Below are positions 21,123-29,017 of a DNA stretch of 64,000 nt, piece after piece. How positions within the stretch are numbered: the stretch's first letter is position 1; each line of letters starts with the position of its first letter. Location: NCBI RefSeq assembly GCF_000016665.1, contig NC_009523.1, positions 3,905,501-3,969,500 of the forward strand, given 5' to 3'. The translations under genes were made by a program, and so were the position numbers. This DNA is from Roseiflexus sp. RS-1 (GTDB lineage: Bacteria; Chloroflexota; Chloroflexia; Chloroflexales; Roseiflexaceae). A model generated the notes under the pieces. That model was not told where the DNA came from. It saw nothing but the letters and a program-made list of their open reading frames with translations, and made no database searches.

Positions 21123-21413
21123 GTGTGTCTTTTCCGTATCAAAGGATCGCGCATCGGCATCGAGAGCGTGTTGTATGAATATGTGCATCGCGGCCAGACT
21201 CCTGAAGCGATTGCGGCGCGCTTTCCTTCGCTGACGCTGGAGCAGGTGTATGCCACAATCCTCTGGTATTTGCATGATCGCGAGCGACTCACGGACTACC
21301 TTGCTGATTGGTTGGCGTTCAGTTCTACAGCTCGCAAACATCAGGAACGGAATCCGCCCCCAGTGATTCTCACATTGCGCCAGTTAAGAGCCGCGCAGCA
21401 GCCAGCCTCCTGA
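21123..21413 (+). CDS. DUF433-family antitoxin-like protein, 5' end altered
   Basis: 96 residues from GTG 21123; the frame is open up to a GTG at 21030, two bases after the CHAT stop. The conserved part FRIKGSRIGIESVLYEYVHR and LTLEQVYATILWYLHDRERL matches DUF433 proteins, which pair with DUF5615 PIN-like toxins. The residues expected before RIKG (a short aromatic stretch with an acidic pair) are replaced by unrelated sequence from a 40-base direct repeat, so the true start is unsure and the N-terminus may be damaged. Confidence 0.72.
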   Translation: MCLFRIKGSRIGIESVLYEYVHRGQTPEAIAARFPSLTLEQVYATILWYLHDRERLTDYLADWLAFSSTARKHQERNPPPVILTLRQLRAAQQPAS

Positions 21414-21422
21414 GAACATACG

Positions 21423-21686
21423 GTGCGTTATCTGCTCGACGAACACATCAATCCGCTATTGCGCCGCGAACTGCTGCGCGCCGCGCCGGATCTCGAAGCC
21501 TGGATCATTGGTGATCCCGGCGCGCAGCGACGTGGCACGCTCGATCCTGACATTCTGCTCTGGTGTGAGGCGAATCATTTTTGCCTCGTCACCAATAACC
21601 GTAAATCGATGCCACGCCATCTGGTCGATCACCTTGCCATTAGAGTTGATTCACAATTGAGCGTTTTTGCGGTATCATTTTTGTAG
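21423..21686 (+). CDS. DUF5615 PIN-like toxin, shortened C-terminus
   Basis: 87 residues from GTG 21423, nine bases after the DUF433 gene. MRYLLDEHINPLLRRELL with Asp6-Glu7, then GTLDPDILLWCEANHFCLVT and NNRKSMPRHLVDHL match the DUF5615 fold, a probable RNase of the PIN group. Family members are about 110-120 residues. Here the sequence diverges after DHLA and stops just before a fragment of the IS5-like array (21687), so the last strand and helix are lost. Confidence 0.72.
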   Translation: MRYLLDEHINPLLRRELLRAAPDLEAWIIGDPGAQRRGTLDPDILLWCEANHFCLVTNNRKSMPRHLVDHLAIRVDSQLSVFAVSFL

Positions 21687-21712
21687 GGTAACTGCTCAGG
21701 CATGCGGTTGAT

Positions 21713-21828
21713 GGTCTTTGAATAAATAATCCGGTATAGCCCGCGCAGGCGGGCTTTGCCCTGGTTAGCCGAGGGCTTCAGCCCCACGGCTAGCGCAGTA
21801 TAGCGGATTTAATTTTCAATCTCCATAA
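21713..21828 (-). repeat. dispersed palindromic repeat, family A, inverted
   Basis: Read on the minus strand it has the usual order: GGAGATTGAAAATTAAATCC, CGTGGGGCTGAAGCCCTCGG, then AAAGCCCGCCTGCGCGGGCT and TTATTCAAAGACCA. It separates the shortened DUF5615 gene from the transposase array. Confidence 0.8.
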
Positions 21829-21982
21829 ACCGCGCCTGAGAGGACGCTTCGCGCCGGGCGACCGCCTGTGCGGTCGCCGTGGCAGCGTCCACGCAGGTGG
21901 ACGCCCGGCGAAAAGCCTTCCAGAGGCGATTTCAATCGCTGAACTGAAAGGCGCTCCAGTCGCTGCGCAACGGAGGGAAGGG

Positions 21983-22296
21983 ATGATAACCGAAGCGTTC
22001 TTGCGCACCCACGACAAGTGGGGCAAATACCTGACGGGATTGACGGCCCCCCGGTTCTGGTCGATGTTTAGCAGGATCGAGGCGGACTTTGAAGAGTACG
22101 AACGCCAGCGGCATGAGCGACCGGACCGGAAGCGGGCGGGCGGGGCGGGGCGTCCCTTTGCCGCGCCTCTTCTCATCAGGGTGGTAGCCGCATCACGTAT
22201 CTGCGGCTGCATCTGGCACAGGAATTCATCGGCGTGTGGTTTGGCATCGATCAGGTTCAGATTTCGCGTGATCTGCGTCGGCTGCTGCCAGGGTAA
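21983..22296 (+). pseudogene. IS5-like transposase fragment, copy 1
   Basis: It starts MITEAFLRTHDKWGKYLTGL and keeps the N-terminal helix-turn-helix part, then shifts frame near GRPFAAP. The continuation LRLHLAQEFIGVWFGIDQVQ is in another frame, and TAA follows at LRRLLPG. The catalytic domain is absent. Confidence 0.75.
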
Positions 22297-22591
22297 CTGC
22301 TCAGGCATGCGGTTGAAACCGCGCCTGAGAGGACGCTTCGCGCCGGGCGACCGCCTACGCGGTCGCCGTGGCAGCGTCCACGCTGAACTGTGCGGTCAAG
22401 GCTACCGCTGAGGTAACCGCTCAGGCATGCGGTTGCAACCGCGCCTGAGAGGACGCTTCGCGCCGGGCGACCGCCTGTGCGGTCGCCGTAGCAGCGTCCA
22501 CGCAGGTGGACGCCCGGCGAAAAGCCTTCCAGAGGCGATTTCAATCGCTGAACTGAAAGGCGCTCCAGTCGCTGCGCAACGGAGGGAAGGG

Positions 22592-22904
22592 ATGATAACC
22601 GAAGCGTTCTTGCGCACCACGACAAGTGGGGCAAATACCTGACGGGATTGACGGCCCCCCGGTTCTGGTCGATGTTTAGCAGGATCGAGGCGGACTTTGA
22701 AGAGTACGAACGCCAGCGGCATGAGCGACCGGGCCAGAAGCGGGCGGGCGGGGCGGGGCGTCCCTTTGCCGCGCCTCTTCTCATCAGGGTGGTAGCCGCA
22801 TCACGTATCTGCGGCTGCATCTGGCACAGGAATTCATCGGCGTGTGGTTTGGCATCGATCAGGTTCAGATTTCGCGTGATCTGCGTCGGCTGCTGCCAGG
22901 GTAA
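22592..22904 (+). pseudogene. IS5-like transposase fragment, copy 2
   Basis: Nearly identical to copy 1, but one C is missing in the run GCGCACCCACG, so the frame breaks after FLRT. It ends at the same TAA after LRRLLPG. Confidence 0.75.
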
Positions 22905-23079
22905 CTGCTCAGGCATGCGGTTGAAACCGCGCCTGAGAGGACGCTTCGCGCCGGGCGACCGCCTGTGCGGTCGCCGTGGCAGCGTCCACGCAGGTGGACG
23001 CCCGGCGAAAAGCCTTCCAGAGGCGATTTCAATCGCTGAACTGAAAGGCGCTCCAGTCGCTGCGCAACGGAGGGAAGGG

Positions 23080-23640
23080 ATGATAACCGAAGCGTTCTTG
23101 CGCACCACGACAAGTGGGGCAAATACCTGACGGGATTGACGGCCCCCCGGTTCTGGTCGATGTTTAGCAGGATCGAGGCGGACTTTGAAGAGTACGAACG
23201 CCAGCGGCATGAGCGACCGGGCCAGAAGCGGGCGGGCGGGGCGGGGCGTCCCTTTGCCGCGCCTCTTCTCATCAGGGTGGTAGCCGCATCACGTATCTGC
23301 GGCTGCATCTGGCACAGGAATTCATCGGCGTGTGGTTTGGCATCGATCAGGTTCAGATTTCGCGTGATCTGCGTCGGCTGCTGCCGTTGATACGGCGGCA
23401 TGTGCCTGCGCCGCAGGTTCTGGAGCTGCTGCCCGAGGGGGAGAGACCGGTAGACCTACTGGAGGTGCTGCGGGCGGCTTTCGGCGAAGAGGGGATCGCT
23501 TGGCTTGACGCCACCGAGCAGCTGATCAACAGGCCCAAGGATGCCGAACGACAGCCAGAGTTCTACTCGGGCAAGAAGAAGCGCCACACCATAAAGACAC
23601 AGATAGTGACGAACAGCGCAGGAGATATCGCAGCGATCAC
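23080..23640 (+). pseudogene. IS5-like transposase fragment, copy 3 (longest)
   Basis: It carries the same early frameshift as copy 2 but continues past the point where the others stop: LRRLLPLIRRHVPAPQVLEL, then the first catalytic Asp in WLDATEQLINRPKD and EFYSGKKKRHTIKTQIVTN. This is the DDE_Tnp_4 type. It then breaks into the 3' side of the NACHT gene on the other strand, so the rest of the catalytic domain is missing. Confidence 0.8.
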
Positions 23641-24771
23641 ACCGCTTGCGGCATCCTCCGCCAGCAGCGCCGGGTCGTCGGCGATAAGCCTGCGCACGCC
23701 AGCCAGTCGTTCGCCGCCCCGATCCAGATATGCCTGCACCTGCTCGTCGGTCAGCGGCTGCACCACGACCGCGCCATGCAGCCGGAGTTCATCTGACAAT
23801 TCGGCGTATTCCTGCTCACGGCAACAGACCACCAGCGGCATAAGGCCGCGCTCCTGGCGATAGGCATTGATCGCTGCCGCACAGGCCGCGCGCCGCTCTG
23901 CCGCGACTTCATCGAGGCCATCGAGCAATGGCAGGATCATGCCGCGCTTCACCCAGTCTACCGCTGCCTGCCGTGACATGCCATACTGGGTGTTGAGTTG
24001 GGTCGCCAGCCATGCGTCGATAGGCGGACGATCCGCGCCCCAGGCCGAGAGATCGAACTTCACCGGGATCGGGTGGGTCTCATCCTTATCGGCGCGTTCG
24101 AGCAGGTCACGCATCAACTCCAGCATCAGCGTCGTCTTGCCCGATCCCGGCGCGCCAAGGATGAGCAGCGCGCCCTGATGCTGGTCGTAGACGTTGATGA
24201 CATGCGTGTCGGCGGGCAGCAGACGATCCTTCTGACCCTGCGCGCGACTGGCGATACGGTAGCGATATGGCTGCGGTACCGCATCAGGGCGCTCAGCCAG
24301 TCCCAGGTCAATCAGAGCGTTGTTCCAGAGCGACTGCTTGAGCACGCCGTCGATCCAGATCGACCGCTGGCGGGCGATCATGGTGCGCCGGTCGCGGCGT
24401 TCTTGTTCGTTTGCCAGTTGTGCGACAGGAGTGTAGTAGTGGTAATGGACTTCAGCGTGCGCGCCTCTCCCGACCGCAACGGCCTGACTATTGCTGATGT
24501 TGCCGACCGTGGTAGAGTCGCCGTCAATGGTCTGGCCTGCATCGCGCGCTGCCCGCTGATCACGAATGGCAAGCATGACTGCCAGCAGCAGGCTGATGCC
24601 GCCAGCGGCGTAGAGCCATTGCGTATAGCCGGCGAGTTCGGAAAATCGCGCTTCCAGATCGTTCGACAGCAGGTTGGCGACGATGCCGCTGGCGAAGAGC
24701 AGCACGGCAATCACCGCAGCGCCGAGCGCGCGGCGGAAGCGCTGCCAGCGAGATTCGCGCTCAGGAGACAT
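23563..24771 (-). CDS. NACHT-type STAND NTPase with two membrane helices, C-terminus cut by transposase DNA
   Basis: 402 residues as read. Residues 15-35 and 50-68 are hydrophobic helices. Residues 79-111 are a Gly/Asn/Val segment (GDSTTVGNISNSQAVAVGRG). The NTPase has Walker A GAPGSGKTT at 206-214 and Walker B LLDGLDE at 282-288. From about residue 377 the sequence (FVTICVFMVWRFF) is the antisense of transposase copy 3, so the sensor domain has been lost. NACHT proteins act as sensors in innate-immunity-like antiphage systems. As it stands this is probably non-functional or an isolated NTPase module. Confidence 0.8.
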   Translation of the reverse strand: MSPERESRWQRFRRALGAAVIAVLLFASGIVANLLSNDLEARFSELAGYTQWLYAAGGISLLLAVMLAIRDQRAARDAGQTIDGDSTTVGNISNSQAVAVGRGAHAEVHYHYYTPVAQLANEQERRDRRTMIARQRSIWIDGVLKQSLWNNALIDLGLAERPDAVPQPYRYRIASRAQGQKDRLLPADTHVINVYDQHQGALLILGAPGSGKTTLMLELMRDLLERADKDETHPIPVKFDLSAWGADRPPIDAWLATQLNTQYGMSRQAAVDWVKRGMILPLLDGLDEVAAERRAACAAAINAYRQERGLMPLVVCCREQEYAELSDELRLHGAVVVQPLTDEQVQAYLDRGGERLAGVRRLIADDPALLAEDAASGVIAAISPALFVTICVFMVWRFFLPE

Positions 24772-24934
24772 GGGCTGCGTTGAAGATCATCGGCTACCGG
24801 CATATGTCCCGCTTGCCTGGATTGTATCACGGGAGCGGGCGTTGGGTGACGCTGAGTAGAGCATGGCAAAGCGCGAATGTGAGTGAACAGGGTGCGGGTG
24901 CGAGCTTCGGCGCCAGCGCCAGGAAGCCCACAGG

Positions 24935-25094
24935 CATAGATTATCGCGGTCGTCGCTGGCGAGCGATGCCTCAGCAGGGCGGGGACCATCGTCGACGGCT
25001 CGCCATCTGACAGCATCATGCTGGTGCAGGTATGGCGCTGATCGTGAACGCAGATCAGCGGAATACCGGCTTTTTTGACCAACCGAGTGAACAT
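24935..25094 (-). pseudogene. tyrosine recombinase (integrase) remnant
   Basis: About 53 residues beginning MFTRLVKKAGIPLICVHDQR, followed by HTCTSMMLSDGEPSTMVPAL and SPATTAIIYA. This is the C-terminal catalytic part of a phage-type integrase with the His-x-x-Arg box (HDQRHT); the usual leucine is Gln. The frame then runs into unrelated sequence. No complete integrase is nearby. Confidence 0.65.
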
Positions 25095-25177
25095 ATCGAT
25101 TTTGACTCAATTGATTGGAAACCTCGACGTAGTGTTGAGCATGCTTAATCTTTGCATCGCGCAGTGAAGGCATACAT

Positions 25178-26404
25178 TTACTCTTGTGCTTCCAACTCGC
25201 CCAGTCTTCGACGCAATGTCTCCAACCATCGTGCATCACGTTCGGCATCAGGATGGTTCACGGACTGAGCGAAATCGACGTAGACCTGGATACGCTCGAT
25301 GGCACGATGGAGGTCGCCCTGTTGCTCATAGAGCAACCCCAGGTTCCAGCTATCGATTGCCTCTGCCGAATGCTCGCCGATCTGCCGGTCGATTGCCAGG
25401 GCTTGCTCATACGAGTCGATGGCTGCGGCGATATTGCCCAGTCGCTTGTAGGCCACGCCAAGGCTTCCAAGCGCCGCGCTGGCGCCACGCAAATCGCCGA
25501 TTTCCTGAGCGATCATGAGTTGTTGCTCAAAGCAGGCGATCGCCTGGTTGTAGTTTCCCAGGCCAAGGTAGGCGCCGCCCAGGTTGGTCAGTGTATTGCC
25601 CTCAGCCCGCCGATCCCCGATGCTGCGCAGAATCTCTAGCGCTTCAGTCGCATAGATAACGCCTTTCTGGTAATCACGGCAACTGTTATAGGCCAGAGCC
25701 AGGTTGCTGAGCGCGTTCCCCTCGCCACGACGGTCACCGACTCTGCGCGCAATTGCGAGATGGCGTTCGAGGAAATCGATCGCCCTGCGATAGTAGCCAA
25801 TGACCTGAAAGATGTTGCCCAGGTTGCCGTATTGCGCCCCTTCAGCCCGCGCATCTCCGAGTTCCTGGGCAATTTCAAGCGCCTGCTGATGGCACAGCAG
25901 CGCCTCCCGATATGCTCCCTGATCCTTGTACGCACAACCGAGGTTCGCCAGGGCAACGCCTTCGCCGCGCCGATCACCGATCAACCGTGCCAGCGCAATC
26001 CGCTGGACATAGTACGCGATAGCTTGTTCGTACTTTCCCGCATACGCGAACGCAAGAGCAAGGTTCCCCAGTGCCTGGCCTTCAGCCCGTCGGTTCTTCA
26101 GTTTTCGGGCAGCGGCCAGTTGCGCTTCAAGACGAGGAATGCGCTCTTCGTGCAGTCGGTAGCGAATCTCACCGATCGAAGCAGTGGCATCGGCATAAGC
26201 AAGGATAAGAACCAGGATCTCAGAGTCGGACGTATGCGCCTGGCTCACCAATCGGCTCCAGGCTCTATCGATCTGCGCGCGCTCCTGGTCGAAGAGCGCC
26301 AACCCCCTCTCCTGTCGCCCATCACGGTACTGCTGCTCTGCCTCGGCACAGCGCCGCGCGTAGTAGCGAGCGTGGCGAAGATCGGAGATGCGACGCGAGG
26401 GCAC
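25178..26404 (-). CDS. TPR-repeat protein, downstream half of an NB-ARC/TPR protein
   Basis: 408 residues read from GTG 26404, with GAGGAG six bases upstream. After a basic helical start, at least six 40-residue tetratricopeptide units of the TPR_12 type follow, each with the pattern GDRRGEG-x-A-L-x-N-L-x-x-A-Y. The frame is the same as that of the NB-ARC gene upstream, with only TGA-AAA between them. Homologues of this type are usually a single NB-ARC-TPR chain, where the TPR superhelix senses the ligand. It could be a true separate gene or the result of a nonsense mutation. Confidence 0.85.
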   Translation of the reverse strand: MPSRRISDLRHARYYARRCAEAEQQYRDGRQERGLALFDQERAQIDRAWSRLVSQAHTSDSEILVLILAYADATASIGEIRYRLHEERIPRLEAQLAAARKLKNRRAEGQALGNLALAFAYAGKYEQAIAYYVQRIALARLIGDRRGEGVALANLGCAYKDQGAYREALLCHQQALEIAQELGDARAEGAQYGNLGNIFQVIGYYRRAIDFLERHLAIARRVGDRRGEGNALSNLALAYNSCRDYQKGVIYATEALEILRSIGDRRAEGNTLTNLGGAYLGLGNYNQAIACFEQQLMIAQEIGDLRGASAALGSLGVAYKRLGNIAAAIDSYEQALAIDRQIGEHSAEAIDSWNLGLLYEQQGDLHRAIERIQVYVDFAQSVNHPDAERDARWLETLRRRLGELEAQE

Positions 26405-26407
26405 TTT

Positions 26408-27616
26408 TCACTCCTCTGTCAAGAACGACTTTGCATGAGATACGAGTACCGCGTGCATCCAGAAGCGGCCCTGGCCTGAGGGCTCTAGCAGGCCGCGGTC
26501 AACCAGGGTGCGGATGATCGGCCTTGGGTCGTCAACCTCCCACACGGCTTGCATCGCCGCAGCGTCAAAGGTGGCCGGTTTCGGCGCGAAGGCGCCAAGG
26601 TAGGCGAAGCAGTCGAGCGTGTGGGCATCCAGCAGATCGGTGCTCTTTTTCAGGAGCGCCGCAACGGTGGGCGTTGTCTCTCTGGCAACTTCGGCGCGAT
26701 CAGCTGGCGCCTGAGCCTGGATCAGCCTTGCGCCCTCGCGGATATCGACCAATAATTGCTCGACGCCAAAGCCATAGCTTGCTTCAGTGTGGAGCAGCCG
26801 ACCGGCCACCTGAATAGCCAGCGGCAGACCTTCCAGATCCTTGACCAGTTCGCGGCTGGTCGCCTCGTTCTCTGCAACTACCGTCGGCGCTAAGGTGCGC
26901 AGCAGCGCCAGCGCATCGGTCTCGCTCAACACACCGAGCACATAGACATCATCGGGCGTTGGGGCGATTGCGCGGGCCACTTCTGGCAGGCGCGTGGTGA
27001 TGAGCAACGCGCAACCACTGCCGCCGACATTGAAGGGTACCACGTGCTCAGCCTGCCAGGCGTCATCGACAATCAGAAGGTAGCGCTTGTTGCGCAGCAG
27101 GCCGCGCAGCAGGTTAGATGCTTCTTCAACGGTATGCGCCTGGTTAAGATCCGGCACACCAAGGGCACGTCCCCAGGCGGCCAGTTCACCGAAGAGTCCT
27201 GGCTGTTGGCCAAGCGAGGCCCACAGCACTCCATCAGGGAAACGCGCGTTGATATCCGGATCGTGTGCGAGCGCAGCCGCCAGGGTGGTCTTGCCGACAC
27301 CCGGCCAGCCGCGTATTGCGGTCAGCACCTTCAACGGGGCAGGACTTTCGCCTTTGGCCGAGATGCCAACCCGTTGCTTCAGCGCCTGGAGATCATTGTC
27401 GCGCCCGATGATGAGGGCAGGCTTCAGTGGGACGCTGCCAGGCGCAGGGGGTGGCGGGAGATTGGTATACAGTACAGTATCGCGGCCAGACTGAATAATG
27501 GTGTTGTTGTTGCCGGTGGTGATTGGGCTATTCGTCGCGTCACCGACCACGCCAGCAGCGCCTGCGCCGCTGATATCCTGGTTCTGCTGTGGCTGATCAC
27601 TGTCCATTGGTTTCAC
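26408..27616 (-). CDS. NB-ARC (AP-ATPase) STAND protein, upstream half of an NB-ARC/TPR protein
   Basis: 402 residues from GTG 27616 (ATG 27607 is also possible). Residues 14-50 are a Gly/Asn-rich segment (ISGAGAAGVVGDATNSPITT, then GNNNTIIQSG). The NB-ARC core shows the P-loop GWPGVGKTT at 103-111, Walker B RYLLIVDDAW, the sensor LLITTRLPEVA and the GLPLA motif LEGLPLAIQVAG. A winged-helix region ends MHAVLVSHAKSFLTEE, then TGA. This is an apoptosis-ATPase-like switch that forms oligomers on ligand binding. No effector domain is fused; the CHAT protease 6 kb away is a possible partner. Confidence 0.88.
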   Translation of the reverse strand: MKPMDSDQPQQNQDISGAGAAGVVGDATNSPITTGNNNTIIQSGRDTVLYTNLPPPPAPGSVPLKPALIIGRDNDLQALKQRVGISAKGESPAPLKVLTAIRGWPGVGKTTLAAALAHDPDINARFPDGVLWASLGQQPGLFGELAAWGRALGVPDLNQAHTVEEASNLLRGLLRNKRYLLIVDDAWQAEHVVPFNVGGSGCALLITTRLPEVARAIAPTPDDVYVLGVLSETDALALLRTLAPTVVAENEATSRELVKDLEGLPLAIQVAGRLLHTEASYGFGVEQLLVDIREGARLIQAQAPADRAEVARETTPTVAALLKKSTDLLDAHTLDCFAYLGAFAPKPATFDAAAMQAVWEVDDPRPIIRTLVDRGLLEPSGQGRFWMHAVLVSHAKSFLTEE

Positions 27617-27890
27617 CAGGTGTCGCTGTTTGGAGGTTAGCTTAGCTTACCCGGTAGCTCACATTATAGCCAGCAAACTCCGCACGTGCCAGAGCAAGCA
27701 AAGTGCGCCAGGGGTTTTCTTATCCTCCCAGGAGAGCGAAAGCCAACGCGGGCTGCGCGGCAATCGCCCGGTGCACATCGGGAATGGACCGATAGTCCAG
27801 CTAACGCAGGAGCGTGATGGCGCCGTTCCGAATACTGCTCACCCCATGCCCGATCATCCGCCCGTGCACGTGGTCCTCATCATCCGTGAC
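27617..27890. other. gap upstream of the NB-ARC gene
   Basis: No gene or clear promoter is seen. The region is moderately GC-rich and holds no strong repeat. Confidence 0.4.
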
Positions 27891-27891
27891 A

Positions 27892-28200
27892 TCACGCACC
27901 CCCCCAGACCCCCCCGCGTGCGGGGGGATCGGGGGGGTGGTTTTCAATCGTCCAATGGGCCTGCAGCCGGGCGAGCGCTCCGTCCAGGGTCAACGACCAG
28001 GGACAGGCAGCGCTGGCAATCCACATGGGCTGGCGCGTTGCTTCCCGTCCGGCACGCCAACGGGTGCGTTCGATCCAGCGGCGCCACTGCGCGCCGGGCC
28101 AGGCAAACGCTTGTTCCAGATACCGGCTGAGGTCGGCACACGGACCCATCCCCAGCGACCAGCGCTCGACCCATCTGTGCTGTTTCACCGTCTGCACGCG
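27892..28200 (-). pseudogene. DDE transposase remnant (ISAs1/IS4-like)
   Basis: The minus strand reads RYLEQAFAWPGAQWRRWIER, TRWRAGREATRQPMW and GALARLQAHWTIENHPP. The block AHWTIENH is the conserved region before the last catalytic residue in such transposases. Sequence after IENH is replaced by a long C/G-run hairpin at 27897-27945. Only a fragment remains. Confidence 0.5.
27897..27945. repeat. C/G-run palindrome
   Basis: CACCCCCCCAGACCCCCCC is followed by a short GCGTGC turn and GGGGGGATCGGGGGGGTG, a long near-perfect hairpin. It is related in style to the palindromes at 53.6 and 62.9-63.4 kb. Confidence 0.7.
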
Positions 28201-28660
28201 ATCCGGCGCTCCGACGCACGCATCTGCCAGACCAGCCCCGCTGGATGCGCATGCTGCGGAACCAGCCGCGCCGTCCCGCCCGACGCTGAACCGGCGGGCT
28301 GGGCGAACGAAGGACGCTGCCGCGCCCGCACGCTGGGGGATGCGCATACGGAGCGCTCAACTTCTTGTCAATTCATGACTGCACCCCCAATTGCTGGCCT
28401 ACTTTGCATGCCTTGACACAAATGATATAATAGGAACAATTGCGTCGCGTATTTTGCATCCACGATGTTCCCTGACGTCGCATACTGAACTGCTGGTACT
28501 CCGCGTCAGACACGGCAGTTTCTGCAAAAGTCGGCATTCCGTCTTCGTCCTTATTCGCTGCGTTCCGCTCCTGCGTCTTCGTGCCTGTACGGTGATTCAC
28601 CAGGCTGACGCCGCTGATCCCCGCTGATCGGCAGTCGTTATCCATGGAGCGAGTGCGCCT

Positions 28661-29017
28661 ATGCCGGATTTCAACAACCTGCCGCTCATTCTGGCTGGGC
28701 CGATTGTGCGACGCGTCGAACCAACGCTGGTAGCAGTCTGGGTTGCCCTTTCCGATGCGCGCACGGTAGAACTTGGCATCTGGACCGGTATCACCAATGT
28801 CGGCAGTTCCGGTGTCTTGTTCGGCAATACATTGGCGGGATGGAAGGCGACGGCTGCATCCATTCCGATCGGCGCGAAACTGCATATCGCGCTGGTCACG
28901 CTCGACCTTACCGCAAGCCCGCTGATTCCAGGGCAGATCTACAGCTATAACCTGGTCTTCACCGGAGGGAGTTCGTCCCAGGATACCTTGATTGCTAGTT
29001 CATGTTCGTACAGATGA
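28661..29017 (+). CDS. PhoD-like phosphoesterase, N-terminal fragment (interrupted by IS)
   Basis: The frame reads 118 residues; the first 107 or so belong to the gene (LPLILAGPIVRRVEPTLVAV to FTGGSSSQD) and the last ones come from the IS end. The segment resembles the N-terminal beta-sandwich that precedes PhoD-like metallophosphatase domains. Removing the IS and one copy of its 3-base target duplication joins this frame exactly to the C-terminal part at 29916, giving 827 residues. Confidence 0.75.
   Translation: MPDFNNLPLILAGPIVRRVEPTLVAVWVALSDARTVELGIWTGITNVGSSGVLFGNTLAGWKATAASIPIGAKLHIALVTLDLTASPLIPGQIYSYNLVFTGGSSSQDTLIASSCSYR

Larger units (their letters stand above)
21829..23640 (+). 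repeat. tandem array of IS5-like transposase fragments
   Basis: Four tandem blocks start with ACCGCGCCTGAGAGGACGCT at 21829, 22318, 22438 and 22926, giving lengths of 489, 120, 488 and about 700 bases. The first three end in GCTCAGGCATGCGGTTG. The 120-base block lacks the coding part. At each junction CTCAGGC...GCCTGAG forms an inverted repeat, probably old terminal repeats. A stray end (GGGTAACTGCTCAGGCATGC) also sits at 21687. Copies 2 and 3 share a one-base loss and two substitutions relative to copy 1. Confidence 0.85.

Noticed and set aside
26408-26410. TGA as a selenocysteine codon in the NB-ARC/TPR frame
   Set aside because: No SECIS-like hairpin directly follows, the position is a linker, and no Sec machinery is in view; a nonsense mutation or a gene boundary is simpler.
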